The translations under genes were made by a program, and so were the position numbers. 64,000 nt of DNA from Micromonospora_J zhanjiangensis. GTDB lineage: Bacteria > Actinomycetota > Actinomycetes > Mycobacteriales > Micromonosporaceae. Positions 32,014-40,884 of the stretch are shown piece after piece (position 1 is the first letter of the stretch; every line of letters starts with the position of its first letter). The notes under the pieces were generated by a model. The model searched no databases. It saw nothing but the letters and a program-made list of their open reading frames with translations, and had not been told where the DNA came from. Location of the stretch: positions 62,001-126,000 of the forward strand of contig NZ_JBHSBN010000010.1 in the NCBI RefSeq assembly GCF_042650605.1. Reading direction: 5' to 3'.

Positions 32014-33438
32014 ATGCGGTTCGTACGGACGATCGCCGGAATGGCACTGTTGACGGTGGGACTGCTGGCCCTGGTGGCCGGCGGTGCACTGTGGACGGTA
32101 ATGGGGCACCGGGACGCCGCGGGGGCGTTCAGCGGCGCCGTGGAACGGGTCGAGACCCCGGGGTACGCCATCGTCGTACCCGATCTGGACGCCCTGCTGC
32201 GCCGGGACGCGGCACTGGCCCGCACGGCCCACGCCCGGATCCGGGTGGCCGTGGACGGCTCGCGCGGGCCGGCCTTCCTCGGCCTCGCGCCGGCCGACGC
32301 GGTGGACGGCTACCTGACCGGCCAGCCGTACGCCCGGGTCGACGGCCTGGCCGTCGCCCGCGGCCCGCTGCCGGTACGGCTCACCCAGATCGTCGGCAGC
32401 GTGGACACCCCGTCCACCGACGACCGGTCACCAACCGCCACCACCGACGGCCGCTCGCCGACCCCCGGCTCCGACGACAGCACCTCGCAGGAGCGGTCTC
32501 CGGACGCCACCTCCGACAACCGGCCACCCGGCGGGTACGACGACCGCTCGCTCGGCGCGTCGTCCATCGATCGCGCGCCCGGGCTGCCCGCGGCTCACCA
32601 CACCTCCGCCGTCCCCGCTGCCGGTGGTGTGGCCGGCGGGCCGGTTGCCGACCGATTCGTCAGCTCGTCGCGGCGGGTTGCGGTGGCGTCCGGACCGCTG
32701 GCGCTGACCAGCCCGGCGGTGCCCGGCGGGCAGTCGTTCTGGATCCGGCAGGGCGAAGGGTGGCTGGACGTCAATCCGGCCGACCTGACCGACCAGCGGC
32801 TCAGCCTGGTCGTCATGCGGGCGGACGCCCGACCGGGAGTGGCCGCCGATCTGCGGGTGGAGGCCCGCGCCGGTTGGCTCGACCCGGTCGCCTGGGGCCT
32901 GATCGCCGGCGGTCTGCTGCTGGTCGGGCTGGCGGCGGTGCTGCTGATCCGGCCTCGCCTGCCCCGGGAGGTGGTCTTCGTGGTCGAACCCCGCCAGGTG
33001 CCGACGCTGGCCGCCCGGCTCGGCGTGATCGCGCTGGACGACATCGGCCGGGTCCCACCCCGTCGACGCTGGCGGTTCGCGCCGGCGGTACCCGCACCGG
33101 CGGTTTCGGCGGCCGCGTCGGCTCCGGCGGTGCCCGCCCCACCGCCCACCAAGCCCACACCGACCAAGCCGATCGCGCCGGTGCCCGGTCCACCTCCGAC
33201 CAAGCCGGCCCGACCAGTGCCTACTCCGCCGCCGAATCGACCGGTACCCGTCGGCCCGGGCAACGGCCCATCGTCAACCCGGGCGGACCAGCCGACCTCG
33301 GCGGACCAGCCGACTCCGGCGAGCCAACCGACCCCGGCGGCCCAGCCGGCCCCGAAAAGGCCCCGGCAGGCCCAACCCGACGACGACCGGCCCGAACTGC
33401 CCCAGCCCACCGATTCGCGCGGGGGGTCAGTGGGGTAG
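32014..33438 (+). CDS. Hypothetical membrane protein with Pro/Thr-rich tail
   Basis: A 474-residue protein of unknown function. An N-terminal helix (residues 7-30) exports a domain containing ETPGYAIVVPDLDALLRRD, a low-complexity Asp/Ser/Thr linker (about 130-190, SPTATTDGRSPTPGS), a second globular stretch ending LDPVAWGLIAGGLLLVGLAA (second helix near 290-310), then a cytoplasmic region with LAARLGVIALDDIGRVP and a Pro/Ala/Lys-rich tail. Ribosome site AGAGGGGGA. The 3' end overlaps the GT87 gene by 12 bp, convergent. Cell-envelope role possible; no family recognised. Confidence 0.8.
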   Translation: MRFVRTIAGMALLTVGLLALVAGGALWTVMGHRDAAGAFSGAVERVETPGYAIVVPDLDALLRRDAALARTAHARIRVAVDGSRGPAFLGLAPADAVDGYLTGQPYARVDGLAVARGPLPVRLTQIVGSVDTPSTDDRSPTATTDGRSPTPGSDDSTSQERSPDATSDNRPPGGYDDRSLGASSIDRAPGLPAAHHTSAVPAAGGVAGGPVADRFVSSSRRVAVASGPLALTSPAVPGGQSFWIRQGEGWLDVNPADLTDQRLSLVVMRADARPGVAADLRVEARAGWLDPVAWGLIAGGLLLVGLAAVLLIRPRLPREVVFVVEPRQVPTLAARLGVIALDDIGRVPPRRRWRFAPAVPAPAVSAAASAPAVPAPPPTKPTPTKPIAPVPGPPPTKPARPVPTPPPNRPVPVGPGNGPSSTRADQPTSADQPTPASQPTPAAQPAPKRPRQAQPDDDRPELPQPTDSRGGSVG

Positions 33439-34722
33439 GGGCGGGGTGGGGTGTCCCGCCGGCGGATCGGGGTCGGGTGCGCTGCGGTCCGGGCGGCGGA
33501 TCGGCAGGACGACGACGAGCAGCACGGCCAGCAGCACGTACAGGTTGCGGGCCACGAACTCGAACGGATTGTCGGTGCGTTGCGGGATCTTGTCCCAGTC
33601 GTGGAAGGAGACCACGCCGTACACGATGGGGGCGTAGACCACGGCGGCGAGTGCCAGTCGGAAGCGGCGTCGGCGGCGGCCGGGGACGGTCGGCGCGCCG
33701 GGCCGGCGCAGGCCGGCGTCGACCAGCACCACCAGGGCCGGGACGAACCAGTAGACGTGGTGGGTCCAGGTGATCGGGCTGGCCAGCGCGCCGACCAGGC
33801 CGGTCAGCGCCAGCCCGGCCAGCTCGTCGCCGGCCCGGACCGCGCGGGCGGCCCGCCACAGGCCGTAGGCCGCCACCACGACCACCAGCGCGAGCCAGAG
33901 CGCCTTGTCGGCGGGGTACGGCACGCTGAACCGGCTGAGCATGCCGAACAGCGACTGGTTGCCGGTGTAGTCGGGCCGGCCCACCCGGTCGGTGATCCAG
34001 AGTTCGTGGGTCCAGAACCGCCACGAGTCGCCCGGCGCGACGGCCGCGGCGAGCAGCGTCGCGACCGCGGCCGTGGCGCCGGCCGTGATCGCCGCCCGCC
34101 AGCGCCGGGTGACCAGCAGGTAGACGATGAAGATGCCCGGATAGAGCTTGAGCGCCGTCGCCAGCCCGATGCCCACGCCGGACCAGCGCGACCCCTTCGG
34201 TACGGCGATCAGCAGATCGGCCAGGACCAGCACCACCAGCAGCATGTTGATCTGCCCGAAGGTGATCGTCTCGCGGGTGCTCTCCAGGGCGAAGACCAAC
34301 GGCACGGACACCCCGAGGGCCAGCCAGTGCGGGATCCCTCGCCGGTCGGCCACCGGCTTTACCAGCCACCAGGTGGTCACCAGCAGCGCGGCCATGGTGA
34401 ACGCGGTGAAAATCGTCACGGTCGCGCCCAACGGCAGGGCGGCGAACGGACGCAGCAGCAGCGCGGTCAGCGGCGGATAGGTGAAGTACAGGGCGCCCTG
34501 CAACCGGTCCGGCTGGACGTAGTCGTAGAGCGGATGACCGTCGGCCCACCAGTGCATGGCCCGCATGTAGATGTGCAGGTCGTAGAAGTTGTGCGGGTTA
34601 CCCAGGACGTACAGCAGCGGCACCAGGACGACGAGAACGGCCGCGGCGATGAGTCCGCGCCGGGTCCGCTGCCGGGAGACGTCCGCGGTGACGGTGGATG
34701 GGGCGACGGGATCGGCACGCAC
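33427..34722 (-). CDS. GT87-family polyprenol-phosphate mannosyltransferase-like protein
   Basis: A 431-residue integral membrane GT-C glycosyltransferase with about ten helices. The first extracytoplasmic loop contains NPHNFYDLHIYMRAMHWWADGHPLYDY split by the catalytic Asp of the DLxxY motif, followed by LYFTYPPLTALLLRPF. Later loops read GIGLATALKLYPGIFIVYLL and TGNQSLFGML, and SPITWTHHVYWFVPAL, all usual in actinobacterial GT87 enzymes such as PimE and relatives. It likely adds mannose to phosphoinositol mannosides or lipoglycans from polyprenyl-phosphate-mannose. Acceptor not determined. Confidence 0.88.
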   Translation of the reverse strand: MRADPVAPSTVTADVSRQRTRRGLIAAAVLVVLVPLLYVLGNPHNFYDLHIYMRAMHWWADGHPLYDYVQPDRLQGALYFTYPPLTALLLRPFAALPLGATVTIFTAFTMAALLVTTWWLVKPVADRRGIPHWLALGVSVPLVFALESTRETITFGQINMLLVVLVLADLLIAVPKGSRWSGVGIGLATALKLYPGIFIVYLLVTRRWRAAITAGATAAVATLLAAAVAPGDSWRFWTHELWITDRVGRPDYTGNQSLFGMLSRFSVPYPADKALWLALVVVVAAYGLWRAARAVRAGDELAGLALTGLVGALASPITWTHHVYWFVPALVVLVDAGLRRPGAPTVPGRRRRRFRLALAAVVYAPIVYGVVSFHDWDKIPQRTDNPFEFVARNLYVLLAVLLVVVLPIRRPDRSAPDPDPPAGHPTPPLPH

Positions 34723-34796
34723 GGTGGAAACCCTAGCGGTCCGATCTGTCCGCTGTGCTGAGGCGCGGGTTGCTGGGCTGCGCGTAGTCTGTGCCC

Positions 34797-35387
34797 GTGG
34801 CTGATCTTCTTGTCTGGATCGATTGTGAGATGACCGGCCTCGATCTGGGCAGGGACGCGCTGATCGAGGTCGCGGCGTTGGTGACGGACCGTGACCTCAA
34901 CGTGCTCGGCGAGGGCGTGGACGTGGTGGTGCACGCCGACGACGACGTGCTGTCCGGGATGCCGGAGATCGTCCGGGCGATGCACGAGCGGTCCGGGCTG
35001 ACCGAGGAGGCGAGAAACTCCACCGTCTCGCTGGCCGAGGCCGAGGACCGCGTCCTGGAGTACGTGACCAGCCACGTCAAGGATCCGAAGACCGCTCCGC
35101 TGTGCGGCAACTCGATCGCCACCGACCGGGGGTTCCTGGCCCGGGACATGCCCCGCCTGGACGAGCACCTGCACTACCGCATGATCGACGTGTCGTCGAT
35201 CAAGGAGCTGTGCCGCCGCTGGTACCCCCGGGTCTATTTCGGGCAGCCGGCGAAGGGCCTGGCCCACCGGGCGCTCGCCGACATCCGGGAGAGCATCCGG
35301 GAGCTGGAGTACTACCGGCGGACGATCTTCGTACCGCTGCCCGGACCGGACGTGGAGACGGCCAAGGGCATCGCGTCCCAGCTCTGA
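34797..35387 (+). CDS. orn: Oligoribonuclease
   Basis: A 196-residue 3'-5' exonuclease that finishes degradation of RNA fragments to mononucleotides and clears pGpG. DEDDh catalytic residues are visible: VWIDCEMTGLDL (D, E), GNSIATDRGFLARDMP (D), and AHRALADIRESI (H, D). Family N-terminus is reached from GTG 34797 (VADLLVW); GTG 34791 is equally open. No ribosome site, so a leaderless message is possible. Confidence 0.95.
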   Translation: MADLLVWIDCEMTGLDLGRDALIEVAALVTDRDLNVLGEGVDVVVHADDDVLSGMPEIVRAMHERSGLTEEARNSTVSLAEAEDRVLEYVTSHVKDPKTAPLCGNSIATDRGFLARDMPRLDEHLHYRMIDVSSIKELCRRWYPRVYFGQPAKGLAHRALADIRESIRELEYYRRTIFVPLPGPDVETAKGIASQL

Positions 35388-35470
35388 CCCGGATGGGCCG
35401 GGCGGCCCGGGTGGGCGGCCGGGCCGCCGGAGGCGGCGGACGCCCCGGTTCGGTCGATGCCGGAACCCGG

Positions 35471-35501
35471 TCGACGGACCGGGTGGGGGTGTGGCTATCA
35501 T
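35471..35501 (+). promoter_or_regulatory. Possible promoter of tRNA-His
   Basis: TCGACG (35471-35476) and TATCAT (35496-35501) are 19 nt apart and lie about 50 nt before the tRNA. The -10 is good, the -35 and spacing only fair. Confidence 0.3.
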
Positions 35502-35549
35502 TGGTCGGCGCACTGCCCGGGAGGTTGGTTGTCCGGGCGTGGCGGCATG

Positions 35550-35625
35550 GTGGCTGTAGCTCAGTTGGCAGAGCACCGGGTTGTGGTCCCGGGTGTCGTG
35601 GGTTCAAATCCCATCAGTCACCCCA
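35550..35625 (+). tRNA. tRNA-His (GTG anticodon)
   Basis: A 76-nt cloverleaf beginning GTGGCTGTAGCTCAG and ending CAGTCACCCCA, CCA encoded. The base before (G35549) and discriminator C35622 form the G-1:C73 pair unique to tRNA-His. Anticodon GTG at 35583-35585 in loop TTGTGGT, stem CCGGG/CCCGG. Confidence 0.97.
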
Positions 35626-35630
35626 GCAAC

Positions 35631-35670
35631 GCGAAAGGGCCGGTCAGGATCTCCTGACCGGCCCTTTCGC
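35631..35670. terminator. 19-bp hairpin after tRNA-His
   Basis: Arms 35631-35649 (GCGAAAGGGCCGGTCAGGA) and 35652-35670 are exact complements with a two-base loop. It lies between tRNA-His and the convergent L,D-transpeptidase gene and can end transcription from both sides. Confidence 0.88.
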
Positions 35671-35690
35671 CGTGCCCTCGTCGCCCCGGG

Positions 35691-36932
35691 TCAGTTCACC
35701 GGCAGGGCGCTGCCCTGGATGTACTCGCTCCAGCTCAGGTTCCAGTCGGTCCAGCCGTTGCCGTTCTTGAGCGGGACCTCGGTGCCCTTCACCGTGACCG
35801 GGTCGCCGATCTTGGTGTTGTTGAACAGCCAGGCGGCGTTCTCCAGCGAGACGTTGACGCAGCCGTGCGAGACGTTGCGCCTGCCCTGGTCGCCCACCGA
35901 CCACGGCGCGGCGTGGATGAACTCGCCGCCCCAGGTCAGCCGCTGGGCGTACTCGATGCCCTTCGCCAGGTACTGGGCGTCCGGGTCCGTCCCTTCGTTC
36001 CGGGTGTCGAAGTCCGTCTTCCGGAGCTTCTCCATCACCAACATGGTGCCGTGCGACGACGGAAACTTCGCCCGGCCGAGGCTGACCGGCAGCGTCTTGG
36101 CGACCTTGCCGTTGATGGTGACCGTCATCTTCTTGGTGGCGTTGTCGACGGTCATCACCAGCGCGGAACCGGTCTTGATGTCGACCGTGAGGTCGTTGCT
36201 GCCGAACCAGCCGTCGCCCATCGGCAGGCCCTTGGTCCTCAGCTTGTAGACGATGTCGCTGTTGGCCTTCCAGTACGTCTTCGGCCGGTAGTGCACCTCG
36301 GTCGGGCTGATCCAGCGCCAGGCACCCTCCTGCTGGGGGGTGCTCTTGACGCTCATCCGGCGCTGCACGTCGTCCCGGTAACTCTCCGGGACGGCCCGAC
36401 CGAACTTCACGATCAGCGGCATCCCCACGCCGACCGTCTGACCGTCGCCGAGGAAGCTGCTGACCTGGAGCAGCTTGCCCGGCTTCGCCATCGTGGTGAA
36501 GTTGTTGCTCACCGTTGCCGGGCGCCCGTCGTCACCGGTCGCGGTCACGGTCGCGGTGTACGTCGTGCCCCAGTCCAGGGCCGAGTCGGGCTGCCAGGTC
36601 TTGCCGTCCGAGCTGAGCTTGCCCTTGACCACCTTGCCGTTGGCGTCCTTGAGTTCGAACTTGGAGTCGACGGCTTCCTGCGTGGTGAAGGCGATGTCCG
36701 TGGAGGCCGGCACGTCCTTCGCGTCCGCCGCCGGGGCGGTGATGGTCGCGGACGCCTTCGGCGGCGGTGCCTCCGGCGAGGAGCCGCCCTTCCAACTGCC
36801 GGCGTTGCCCCCGCCGCCCTTGGAACACGCCGCAGACGTCAGGGCCAGTCCAAACGCGAGCACTGCGGCTGTCAACACGCGGGCCGCGCGCGGTCCACCG
36901 GCGCGCTGCTGTTGCCCTTTTCGGATTCCCAT
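35691..36932 (-). CDS. L,D-transpeptidase lipoprotein (LdtMt2-like), copy 1
   Basis: A 413-residue exported enzyme making 3-3 peptidoglycan cross-links. A lipoprotein-type signal ends TSAAC at Cys36, followed by a Gly/Ser/Pro linker, Ig-like domains (about 60-155 and 160-270: ATVTATGDDGRPATVSNNF, PSRxxHYRP-type WRWISPTEVHYRP), then the YkuD catalytic domain. The active-site block is GGEFIHAAPWSVGDQG and VSHGCVNVSLENAAWL, with the catalytic Cys in SHGCVN. Paralogue of the next gene, so a tandem duplication. Confidence 0.94.
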   Translation of the reverse strand: MGIRKGQQQRAGGPRAARVLTAAVLAFGLALTSAACSKGGGGNAGSWKGGSSPEAPPPKASATITAPAADAKDVPASTDIAFTTQEAVDSKFELKDANGKVVKGKLSSDGKTWQPDSALDWGTTYTATVTATGDDGRPATVSNNFTTMAKPGKLLQVSSFLGDGQTVGVGMPLIVKFGRAVPESYRDDVQRRMSVKSTPQQEGAWRWISPTEVHYRPKTYWKANSDIVYKLRTKGLPMGDGWFGSNDLTVDIKTGSALVMTVDNATKKMTVTINGKVAKTLPVSLGRAKFPSSHGTMLVMEKLRKTDFDTRNEGTDPDAQYLAKGIEYAQRLTWGGEFIHAAPWSVGDQGRRNVSHGCVNVSLENAAWLFNNTKIGDPVTVKGTEVPLKNGNGWTDWNLSWSEYIQGSALPVN

Positions 36933-37116
36933 GATCCCCTCACAGTCCTGATCCCCGCGACTATCGTGCCCTAAACGCGCACAGACGCCAGCCCCGGCTG
37001 GCCACCGGGCGTGGAACCAGCCGAACGGTTAGACCGACTTATTGCTATTGATGTGGTCTTGTCCCAACCGCTGTTTCACTCGCTGTCGGCGTACGGACAC
37101 CGCCCGGCACGGTGGA

Positions 37117-38361
37117 TCAGTTGGCCGTGGTGGCGCCCGCCCCGGCCAGCTCGGCCGGTACGGGTATCGCACTACCCCGAACGAACTCGGCCCATGACAT
37201 GTTCCAGGCCGTCCAGCCGTTGCCCGGGTCCAACCGGACATCCGTGCCGCTCACCGTCACCGGGTCGCCGATCTTGGTCCGGTCGAACAGCCACTTGGCG
37301 TTGCCGGTCGACACGTTCACACAGCCGTGCGAGACGTTGCGCTTGCCCTGGTCGCTCACCGACCACGGCGCGGCGTGGATGAACTCGCCGCCCCAGGTCA
37401 GCCGCTGGGCGTACTGGACGTCGGTGACGTACCGGTTGGCCGGGTCCGGCGCGTCGCGGGTGTCGAAGACGGTCTGCGCCTTCTTCTCCATCACCACCAT
37501 GGTCCCGCTGGACGACGGCGTGCTCTTCTTGCCCAGGCTGACCGGCATGGTCTTGACCAGGGCGTTGTTCGCGTACACCGACATCTGCTTGGTGGCGTTG
37601 TCCACCTTCATCTCGAGCCGCTCGCCGATCTTGGCCTTGGCCTTCCAGTCCTGGTTGCCGTACCGGCCGTTGCTCAGCGGGATCCCCTCCAGCCCGATCC
37701 GGACGCTGAGGGTGGTGCCCGGCTTCCAGTACTCCGGGGCCCGGTAGTACGCCTGGGTGCCGCTGGCGATCCAGTGCCAGGTGCCCGGCTGCGGCGGGTT
37801 GGTCTCGACGAACATCCGCTTCTGCACCGCGGCCCGGTCCTTGGCCGGGATGCCCGGGGTGAACTCCGCCACCACCGGCATCGCCACCCCGTACGTGGCG
37901 CCGTCGAACATGTAGAGGCCGGACCCGATCTCCCGCGAGGGCTGGGACATCGTGCTGAACGTGGTCGTCTGCTTCGTCGTCTCACCGGTCGGACCGGTGG
38001 CGGTGACCGTGGCGGTGTAGGTCTTCCCGTACTTCAGCGGACTGGCCGGCACCCAGGACGTACCGTCCTCGCGGAGCGAACCGCCCACCCGGCCGCCGCC
38101 GGCGACGGCCAGCGCGACGTCGGTGACCTTGCCGTTGGCCACGGTGGTGCCGATCTCGGTGCTGACCGGCAGCTTCTTCGCGCCGGTGGCCGGCGTCACC
38201 GCCAGCGTGACCGGCAGCTTCGCCTCGACCGCGACCGGCTCCTTCCGGGTGGAGACCAGGTCGGACCGGCCCGCCGACCCGCAGCCGGTCAGCCCCAGCG
38301 CGGCGACGGCCGCCACCGCGACCACCCTCGCCCAGCCCCGGGCCCCCGTGACCTTCCTCAT
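37117..38361 (-). CDS. L,D-transpeptidase lipoprotein (LdtMt2-like), copy 2
   Basis: A 414-residue paralogue of the downstream gene with the same plan: lipobox LTGC near residue 27, two Ig-like domains (TATVTATGPTGETTKQT, WHWIASGTQAYYRAPEYW) and a YkuD domain with GGEFIHAAPWSVSDQG and SHGCVNVSTGNAKWLF. ATG 38361 is preceded by GAGGTGCGC; a GTG two codons upstream is less likely. The pair is bracketed by tRNA-His and tRNA-Lys and separated by 184 bp, so each may have its own promoter. Confidence 0.94.
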   Translation of the reverse strand: MRKVTGARGWARVVAVAAVAALGLTGCGSAGRSDLVSTRKEPVAVEAKLPVTLAVTPATGAKKLPVSTEIGTTVANGKVTDVALAVAGGGRVGGSLREDGTSWVPASPLKYGKTYTATVTATGPTGETTKQTTTFSTMSQPSREIGSGLYMFDGATYGVAMPVVAEFTPGIPAKDRAAVQKRMFVETNPPQPGTWHWIASGTQAYYRAPEYWKPGTTLSVRIGLEGIPLSNGRYGNQDWKAKAKIGERLEMKVDNATKQMSVYANNALVKTMPVSLGKKSTPSSSGTMVVMEKKAQTVFDTRDAPDPANRYVTDVQYAQRLTWGGEFIHAAPWSVSDQGKRNVSHGCVNVSTGNAKWLFDRTKIGDPVTVSGTDVRLDPGNGWTAWNMSWAEFVRGSAIPVPAELAGAGATTAN

Positions 38362-38500
38362 GCGCACCTCGGTTCACTCGCGTTCTTGTCACCATCGTGC
38401 CCCATGCGGGCGCGCCGTCCACACCCCGGACAAAGTTCATGCCGGATTTCATCCGTTTTTCACAGCGGGATGGCGGGTCGTTCGACCCCCGGGGAACCCG

Positions 38501-38531
38501 TTGGAGTGGGGTGCTGAGGGCGTGTTAGAGT
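38501..38531 (+). promoter_or_regulatory. Probable promoter of tRNA-Lys
   Basis: TTGGAG (38501-38506) and TAGAGT (38526-38531) with a 19-nt spacer, 18 nt before the tRNA. Confidence 0.4.
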
Positions 38532-38549
38532 TTCCCCCGTTGTCAGCGA

Positions 38550-38625
38550 GCGCCGCTAGCTCAACTGGCAGAGCAGCGGACTCTTAATCCGCGGGTTCGG
38601 GGTTCGAGTCCCTGGCGGCGCACCA
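38550..38625 (+). tRNA. tRNA-Lys (CTT anticodon)
   Basis: A 76-nt tRNA beginning GCGCCGCTAGCTCAAC and ending GGCGGCGCACCA, CCA encoded. Acceptor GCGCCGC pairs with GCGGCGC; anticodon loop CTCTTAA between GCGGA and TCCGC; CTT at 38583-38585. Confidence 0.97.
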
Positions 38626-38631
38626 ACGAGC

Positions 38632-38674
38632 AAGGCCCTGACCAGGCAGATCCCTGCCGAGTCGGGGCCTTTTC
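38632..38674 (+). terminator. Terminator after tRNA-Lys
   Basis: AAGGCCCTGAC (38632-38642) pairs with GTCGGGGCCTT (38661-38671, one G-T), with an inner GGCAG/CTGCC stem, followed by TTCT. Confidence 0.7.
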
Positions 38675-38750
38675 TCATACGCGCGGTGGTCGCCCTGACC
38701 GCCCTCACGGGCGTGGGCGTGCGGCGGCTCCGGTCTGGGAGCATTCACCC

Positions 38751-39350
38751 GTGTCCACAACTGCACCGATGACGTACACACGACTGGGCGGGATCCTCCA
38801 CGAGATCGGCATGACGTCCGAGGAGACGGTGCGCAGCGTCGTCGAGGACTCCGGCGGCCACGTGGATCTGCACCTGAGCCAGTATGAGGCGGCGCTCGCC
38901 CTCGAGGAGTTCGGCGTGGCGGTCTCCATCCACGCCGAGGGCATCGGTTCGATTCACGACGGCTACTGCTTCCTGCTGGAGCGGGCCGCGAAGGTGGCCG
39001 GCGATCGGGCCGTCATCGGCAACGTCCGGATCGTCGAGGTCGAGGGCGACCTCGAGGACGGCCGCCACGACAGGTTGGAGTTCGAACGGGACGGTCGGCC
39101 TGTGACGATCTCCGCCGAGCATTACGCGGAGGACTACTACGACCCGGCAGCGGCCTGTGCGGCCATCGCCGAGACGGCCCATCCGGACGACCCCCGCTGC
39201 TGGTACGACATCCGCTTCGAGCGCGAGCCGCGCCGGATCTACGACAGCGTCATGGTCCTCGCCGCACCGCAACAGATGCGGGCACTGTGCGAGCGGGTCG
39301 GCTTCGCCGCTTCGGCCATCCCGGGTTCGACCTCGCGCGGCTGTTCGTAG
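38751..39350 (+). CDS. Hypothetical protein
   Basis: A 199-residue soluble, acidic protein of unknown function, starting GTG (MSTTAPMTYTRLGGILHEIG) with GGAG nine nt upstream; ATG at 38769 is an alternative. Segments such as HDGYCFLLERAAKVAGDRAVIGNVRIVEVEG and CWYDIRFEREPRRIYD look globular and codon use is normal, but I recognise no domain. The last 20 residues (FAASAIPGSTSRGCS) look like read-through into decayed sequence, so the native C-terminus may be lost. Confidence 0.7.
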   Translation: MSTTAPMTYTRLGGILHEIGMTSEETVRSVVEDSGGHVDLHLSQYEAALALEEFGVAVSIHAEGIGSIHDGYCFLLERAAKVAGDRAVIGNVRIVEVEGDLEDGRHDRLEFERDGRPVTISAEHYAEDYYDPAAACAAIAETAHPDDPRCWYDIRFEREPRRIYDSVMVLAAPQQMRALCERVGFAASAIPGSTSRGCS

Positions 39351-39400
39351 CAGTCCCGGCCGAGCAGCGGGCGGGTGGTGCGCGACGGTGGGACACCGCG

Positions 39401-39920
39401 CTAACGGAGCGCGGCTTCGCCGAGCGGCGTCCGTCGATAGCGGATCTCGTGTCGGTGGCGTTGTCCGGTGACGAACCCGGCATCACGCAGCACCGACAGA
39501 TGCCCCGACACCGTGCCGGCGGCCAGCGCGTGGCGGTGGGCCAGCGTCGTCGTGCTGGCCGGCTCGTCGAGGTCGAGGAGCAGCGCCGCCCGGGTTTTTC
39601 CGATCAGCCGGCCCAGCGCCGCGTGCCGGTCGGTGGAAAGGGGCTGCTAGAGCGTTCCGAGCCCCCGCGCCGGATAGATCACCGTCGGCTGCCACGGCCG
39701 GTCCACGATGACGACGACCTGGTCCCACTCCCATGCCCGCCGCACGGTGGAGACCAGCGTCCGGAGAACGCGGGCCGGGTCGCCCAGCAGGAGTCGTCCG
39801 GTCGCCGACTCGGCCGCCCCGGGGTGTCCGCCAGCGATCGGCGCACCTCTGCGCGCACCCGGGCGTGGTCGCTGGCCGCGACAGCCGCGAGGAGTGCGGC
39901 GACCGTGCCGCCAGCCGACC
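39401..39920 (-). pseudogene. Decayed ArsR-family regulator (internal TAG, frameshift, no start)
   Basis: Read on the minus strand, the final 80 codons give an intact ArsR winged helix: LGRLIGKTRAALLLDLDEPA, TLAHRHALAAGTVSGHLSVL, RDAGFVTGQRHRHEIRYRR, ending at 39401. It parallels the intact regulator at 20845-21819. Upstream in the same frame DQVVIVDRPWQPTVIYPARG runs into TAG at 39647-39649, where the intact relative has LGTxW or GTLWER, so a Trp TGG has probably become TAG. Further up the match continues in another frame (ALLAAVAASDHARVRAEVRR), showing a frameshift near 39800-39830. The N-terminus is missing where the AraC gene ends. Confidence 0.82.
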
Positions 39921-39925
39921 CGTGG

Positions 39926-40867
39926 TCACGCGCTACGGAAGCTACGCCGATACGCCTGCGGGCTGGTGCCGGTGATCCGCTTGAAGTGATCTCGGAAGGC
40001 GGTGGTGGAGGCGAAACCGACCCGCGTCGCCACCAGGTCGACCGAATGGGCCGTGGTCTCCAGGAGGTGCTGCGCCCGGTGGACGCGGACCCGGTGCAGC
40101 CACCGCAGCGGGGTGGTGCCGGTCTGGTCGCGGAAGCGCCGGTTCAGCGTGCGGGTGCTCACGCCGGCGTGGCGCGCGATGTCGGCGAGGGTCAGCTCAC
40201 GCCCGGTGTTGTCGCGCATCCAGGCCAGCAGTGGCTCCAGGGTCGCCCCCTCGGGGGCCGGTGGTTCGTGCGTGATGAACTGCGCCTGTCCGCCCGCGCG
40301 TTCCAGTGGCATGACGGACAGCCTCGCCGCGTCGGCGGCGACGGCGGCGCCGTGGTCGCGGCGGATCAGGTGCAGGCACAGGTCGAGCCCGGCGGCGGCG
40401 CCGGCGGAGGTCAGGAACTGGCCGTTGTCCACGTAGAGCACGTTGGGGTCGACCTGGATCCGCGGATGTCGGGCGGCGAGCCGGTCGGTGGCGAGCCAGT
40501 GTGTGGTGGCGCGGCGTCCGTCGAGCAGGCCGGTGGCGGCGAGGGTGAACGCGCCGCCGCAGATCGAGGCGATCCGAGCGCCGTTCGCGGCGGCGGCGCG
40601 CAGCGCGTCGATGACCGCCGGGGGCGTCGCGGCGGCGGGGTCGGAGACACCCGGCACGACGACGGTGTCGGCGTCGGCGAGGGCGTCCAGGCCCCACGGC
40701 ACCGCGATGCTGAACGCGCCCGTGGTGACCGTGGGCGTGGCGGCGCAGACGAGAACGCGGTAGCCGGCGCGCCCGTCGGGCAGGCGGGTGCGGTGGAAAA
40801 TCTCCATCGGGGTGGCCAGGTCGAACGGGACGACGCTGTCGAGGGCGAGTACGGCCACGGTGTGCAT
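39926..40867 (-). CDS. GlxA-type AraC-family regulator
   Basis: A 313-residue regulator with an N-terminal DJ-1/PfpI-like domain (MHTVAVLALDSVVPFDLATP, nucleophile-elbow ASICGGAFTLAATGLLDG) and a C-terminal AraC double helix-turn-helix (LTLADIARHAGVSTRTLNRR and DLVATRVGFASTTAFRDHFK, ending GTSPQAYRRSF). Such regulators often act on neighbouring catabolic or stress genes. Upstream neighbour is a DUF6010 gene 17 bp away on the same strand, a likely target or partner. Confidence 0.93.
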   Translation of the reverse strand: MHTVAVLALDSVVPFDLATPMEIFHRTRLPDGRAGYRVLVCAATPTVTTGAFSIAVPWGLDALADADTVVVPGVSDPAAATPPAVIDALRAAAANGARIASICGGAFTLAATGLLDGRRATTHWLATDRLAARHPRIQVDPNVLYVDNGQFLTSAGAAAGLDLCLHLIRRDHGAAVAADAARLSVMPLERAGGQAQFITHEPPAPEGATLEPLLAWMRDNTGRELTLADIARHAGVSTRTLNRRFRDQTGTTPLRWLHRVRVHRAQHLLETTAHSVDLVATRVGFASTTAFRDHFKRITGTSPQAYRRSFRSA

Positions 40868-40884
40868 GGCGGAAATTCAACCAG

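Noticed and set aside
38370..38540. Riboswitch (c-di-AMP type) upstream of the L,D-transpeptidases
   Set aside because: Cell-wall genes often carry one, but I could not find its conserved core here.
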